Positions 62,001 to 64,000 of a stretch of 64,000 bases of DNA are shown here, piece after piece. Under the pieces are notes generated by a model. That model saw only the letters and a list, made by a program, of their open reading frames with translations, was not told the DNA's origin and ran no database searches. Source of the DNA: an uncultured Coriobacteriaceae bacterium (GTDB lineage: Bacteria; Actinomycetota; Coriobacteriia; Coriobacteriales; Atopobiaceae); contig CADALE010000008.1 of the NCBI GenBank assembly GCA_902788705.1, positions 1-64,000 of the forward strand, written 5' to 3'. A program made the translations under genes and the position numbers. How positions within the stretch are numbered: position 1 is the first letter of the stretch; each line of letters begins with the position of its first letter.

Positions 62001-63515
62001 TCAGGATCCGTCGGTGATGCTGTCGCGCAATATCTCCAGCTGGTCGAGGAACACGCGGTTGGTCTTGCGTAGCTCGTCCACCCACGCGATGGAGTGTTTC
62101 ACGGTGGCGTGGCTGCGCCCGCCGAAGCGCTTGCCGATGTCGGCTAGGGTGTTGTCGGTGAGCTCGCGCGTGAGCCAGATGGCCACGTGACGGGGCTCCA
62201 TCAGCTCCTTGTTGCGCTTCGACCCCACCAGACCCGCGTGGCTTACGTCGTAGTGGTTCTCAACCGCACGCTGGATCTGCTCGATGGTGATGACCTTCTG
62301 GCCGGTGGGCCACTTCTGCGCCGCCACGCGCACCACGTCCTCGCGCGTGAGCTGGCCGCCAGCCTGCTCGCGCTGGTGGGCCTGCATCAGGCATGACTGC
62401 ACGAAGCCCTCGATGATGCGGATGTTGGTGCCGGCCTTCTCGGCCATCAGCTTGCGCAGGTCGTTGGGGATGGTGCCATCTAGGCCCACCACGTGCTCAT
62501 CCAGCGCGTCGGCCTTCATGCGCTCGTAGAAGGCATTGACCAGGTTGAGCTTGAGTTCGTAGTCGGGCACCTGGATACTTACCGTCACGCCCGAGTCCAT
62601 GCGGCTGGTGTCGCGCTCGTCAAATTGGCTGTCGCCCATGCCCAGCTGTGAGGGGCTGCGGTCGGCCGCCAGCACCACCTGCTTGCCGTGCGCGGTGAGG
62701 TAGTTGAAGGTCTCGAAGAAGAAGCGGATCGAGCCCACGGCGGTGGACATGTTTTGGATGTCGTCGATGATGAGCACGTCGACGTCCTGGTAGTGGCGGG
62801 TAAGGGCGCTGCGCGGCAGGGCCGAGCGCTCGTCGCGCACTGCGCTGACGTACTCGTCGATGAAGTCGCCGGCCGTGCGGTACACGCACAGGCGCGAGGG
62901 GTCGTTCTGGGCGATGTAGTTCTGGATTGCGCGCAGCAGGTGCGTCTTGCCCAGGCCGCTCTTGCCGTGGATGAAGAGGGGGTTGTAGCTCTTGTTGCCG
63001 TTGGCCACCTGCTTGGCAGCCTCGAAGGCCAGCATGTTCTCCTCGCCGGACACGAAGCGGTCGAAGGTGAGCTTGGAGCCTCCCTCGGGAACCTCCTCGT
63101 AGAGGGGGTTGTTCTCGCGGCGCGCCGCAGGCGTGGGCTCTACGGGCTCCGGCTCGGGGGCAACTGTTGCTCGTGGTGCCACCGTGGTGCTGGCCATCGC
63201 GTCAAGCTCGCCCTGGCTTACCACCGACCTGGTCTCCACCTGGCGTGGGACCTGGTCCTTGACCAGCTCGACCACCAAGGTGAGGGGCTCGAAGGCGGCC
63301 TCCTCGAGGCACTCCTCGATGACGGCGCGCTGGTCGAGTATCTTGCGCTGGGCAAAGCCAAGGTTGGTGCCTATGTGCAGTTCGCCCTCGCCAAGCGAGA
63401 GGGCCTGGCAACTTTGGAGCATGGCCATGGCTGCAGGCGGCAAGCCGCGCAGGCTGAGCAGCGTGAGCACGTCGTCCCACAGGATGGAGGCGTCTGATCT
63501 GCTGTCTTGGTCCAT
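62001..63515 (-). CDS. dnaA: Replication initiator DnaA, divergent domain IV
   Basis: DnaA opens the origin. The 504-residue protein has domain I (about 1-85), a Pro/Glu linker, and AAA+ domain III with Walker A FIHGKSGLGKTHLLRA and Walker B VLIIDDIQNM. Domain IV ends RHVAIWLTRELTDNTLADIG, then KRFGGRSHATVKHSI. The canonical signature there is GGRDHTTV; here the DNA-contacting Asp is Ser and a Thr is Ala. The arginine-finger region is also altered (DERDTSRMDSG instead of EERLxSRFxxG). GGAGGTGAC precedes the ATG. The gene is complete; its divergence suggests an altered origin box. Confidence 0.96.
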   Translation of the reverse strand: MDQDSRSDASILWDDVLTLLSLRGLPPAAMAMLQSCQALSLGEGELHIGTNLGFAQRKILDQRAVIEECLEEAAFEPLTLVVELVKDQVPRQVETRSVVSQGELDAMASTTVAPRATVAPEPEPVEPTPAARRENNPLYEEVPEGGSKLTFDRFVSGEENMLAFEAAKQVANGNKSYNPLFIHGKSGLGKTHLLRAIQNYIAQNDPSRLCVYRTAGDFIDEYVSAVRDERSALPRSALTRHYQDVDVLIIDDIQNMSTAVGSIRFFFETFNYLTAHGKQVVLAADRSPSQLGMGDSQFDERDTSRMDSGVTVSIQVPDYELKLNLVNAFYERMKADALDEHVVGLDGTIPNDLRKLMAEKAGTNIRIIEGFVQSCLMQAHQREQAGGQLTREDVVRVAAQKWPTGQKVITIEQIQRAVENHYDVSHAGLVGSKRNKELMEPRHVAIWLTRELTDNTLADIGKRFGGRSHATVKHSIAWVDELRKTNRVFLDQLEILRDSITDGS

Positions 63516-63711
63516 GTCACCTCCTTGCCGTAGGGTGAATGTTGAAAAGTCATTCCATTATAGTGATGAAAACTTGGGCGTGAGCGTACTTTCTCAACAA
63601 TTTTGGTGAGGGGAAGAACCGCAGGTAAGGGCTACGTATTAGCGCGATGGGACAGCTGTGGTGCGTTTTGAGCGCCTCCGTGGTGCGGGCCTTTGGTGTT
63701 TGGGGCGCCTA
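63516..63711 (-). promoter_or_regulatory. dnaA upstream region
   Basis: The 196 bases hold the dnaA promoter and are AT-rich at 63540-63605. No consensus DnaA box or clear -35/-10 pair was found. Confidence 0.35.
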
Positions 63712-64000
63712 CTATGCACGAAGTAGCAGGGAACCAAGCGTGGTGAGGTGACGCTTCTGGCCACCGCGCTTTGACACCACGCCTGCCTCCTCGAGCGCCT
63801 GAAGCTCGCGAGTCCAGGTTGACTGCGACGAGCCATAGGCTTCTACCAGCTCTTTTGGCCCAACCGACTCGTGCGTGGCAAGGTAGGCAAGCACCTTTTC
63901 ACCACGGGCACTAAGCGCTATGGCGGGCGTGGTGGGTGTAGGTGCCGCAACCTGCGGAACTGGGCTGGCTGGTATGGTTGGGGCAGCTGCTGCGATACCA
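63712..64000 (-). CDS. C-terminal part of a winged-helix protein (partial)
   Basis: The frame runs off the right window edge. The visible 95 residues begin with a Pro/Ala-rich linker (TIPASPVPQVAAPTPTTPA) and end with a winged-helix domain: GEKVLAYLATHESVGPKELV, then SSQSTWTRELQALEEAGVV and a wing KRGGQKRHLTTLG. It resembles a MarR/FaeA-like DNA-binding end. The N-terminal part is unknown, so no function is assigned. Confidence 0.7.
   Translation of the reverse strand, partial: GIAAAAPTIPASPVPQVAAPTPTTPAIALSARGEKVLAYLATHESVGPKELVEAYGSSQSTWTRELQALEEAGVVSKRGGQKRHLTTLGSLLLRA

Overview
This 64 kb window is GC-rich bacterial chromosome with dense, mostly minus-strand genes. Several traits point to an anaerobic member of the Coriobacteriia, probably near Olsenella/Atopobium/Collinsella: the dnaA-dnaN-recF-DciA-gyrB-gyrA order, a GlgC/GlgD pair inside a high-GC genome, an SLC11-type transporter with the signature of the magnesium-transporting branch described in Eggerthella, rubrerythrin, and Actinobacteria-like proteins throughout. 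This placement is inference from gene content; no 16S rRNA gene is present. dnaA lies near the right edge, so the many minus-strand genes run away from a probable origin near 62-64 kb. The plus-strand exceptions are nth, the DEAD-box helicase with its methyltransferase, tadA and pdxY.

Layout, left to right. 0.1-6.7 kb: tRNA-Leu, a Ppx/GppA phosphatase, a DivIC/FtsB-like protein, MazG and Mfd, with a 52-bp-period repeat array between mazG and mfd. 6.9-19 kb: a complete glycogen cluster. It holds glgB, glgP, glgC, glgD, glgA and an unusual GH13-GH77 fusion, so synthesis, branching, phosphorolysis and debranching/transfer sit together. 19.3-25.3 kb: nth, a second 52-bp-period array, metY with a structured leader, rubrerythrin, a MutY-like glycosylase without Fe-S ligands, an Rrf2 regulator, a HAD phosphatase and tRNA-Asp. 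25.3-33.9 kb: recR-ybaB-dnaX, a tyrosine phosphatase, DedA, the SRP RNA, an Ldh2-type dehydrogenase and pgi. 34.3-38.9 kb: a DEAD-box helicase with an apparently leaderless promoter, an RlmI-type methyltransferase, threonine dehydratase and tadA. 39-48 kb: lemA next to tRNA-Ser, an NRMT/MgtE-like magnesium pair, three envelope or stress-type small proteins and a CBS-domain transporter. 47.7-53.2 kb: purE-srtB-purM-purN, pdxY and an HTH/coiled-coil protein. 53.7-64 kb: gyrA, gyrB, DciA-like, recF, dnaN, dnaA and the end of a winged-helix protein.

The most unusual content is between genes. Two dispersed families of long inverted repeats keep a constant loop while both stem arms differ from copy to copy with matching changes. 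Family A has four copies, at about 20.4, 34.1, 39.1 and 47.7 kb. Family B has four copies, two near 43.5 kb and one each near 53.6 and 56.7 kb. Two separate arrays share another 52-bp-period dyad repeat. No mobility enzyme is recognisable in the window, so the system that makes or uses these elements is unknown. Further structured DNA occurs between purM and purN, in the metY leader, upstream of dnaX, and between the HTH/coiled-coil gene and gyrA.
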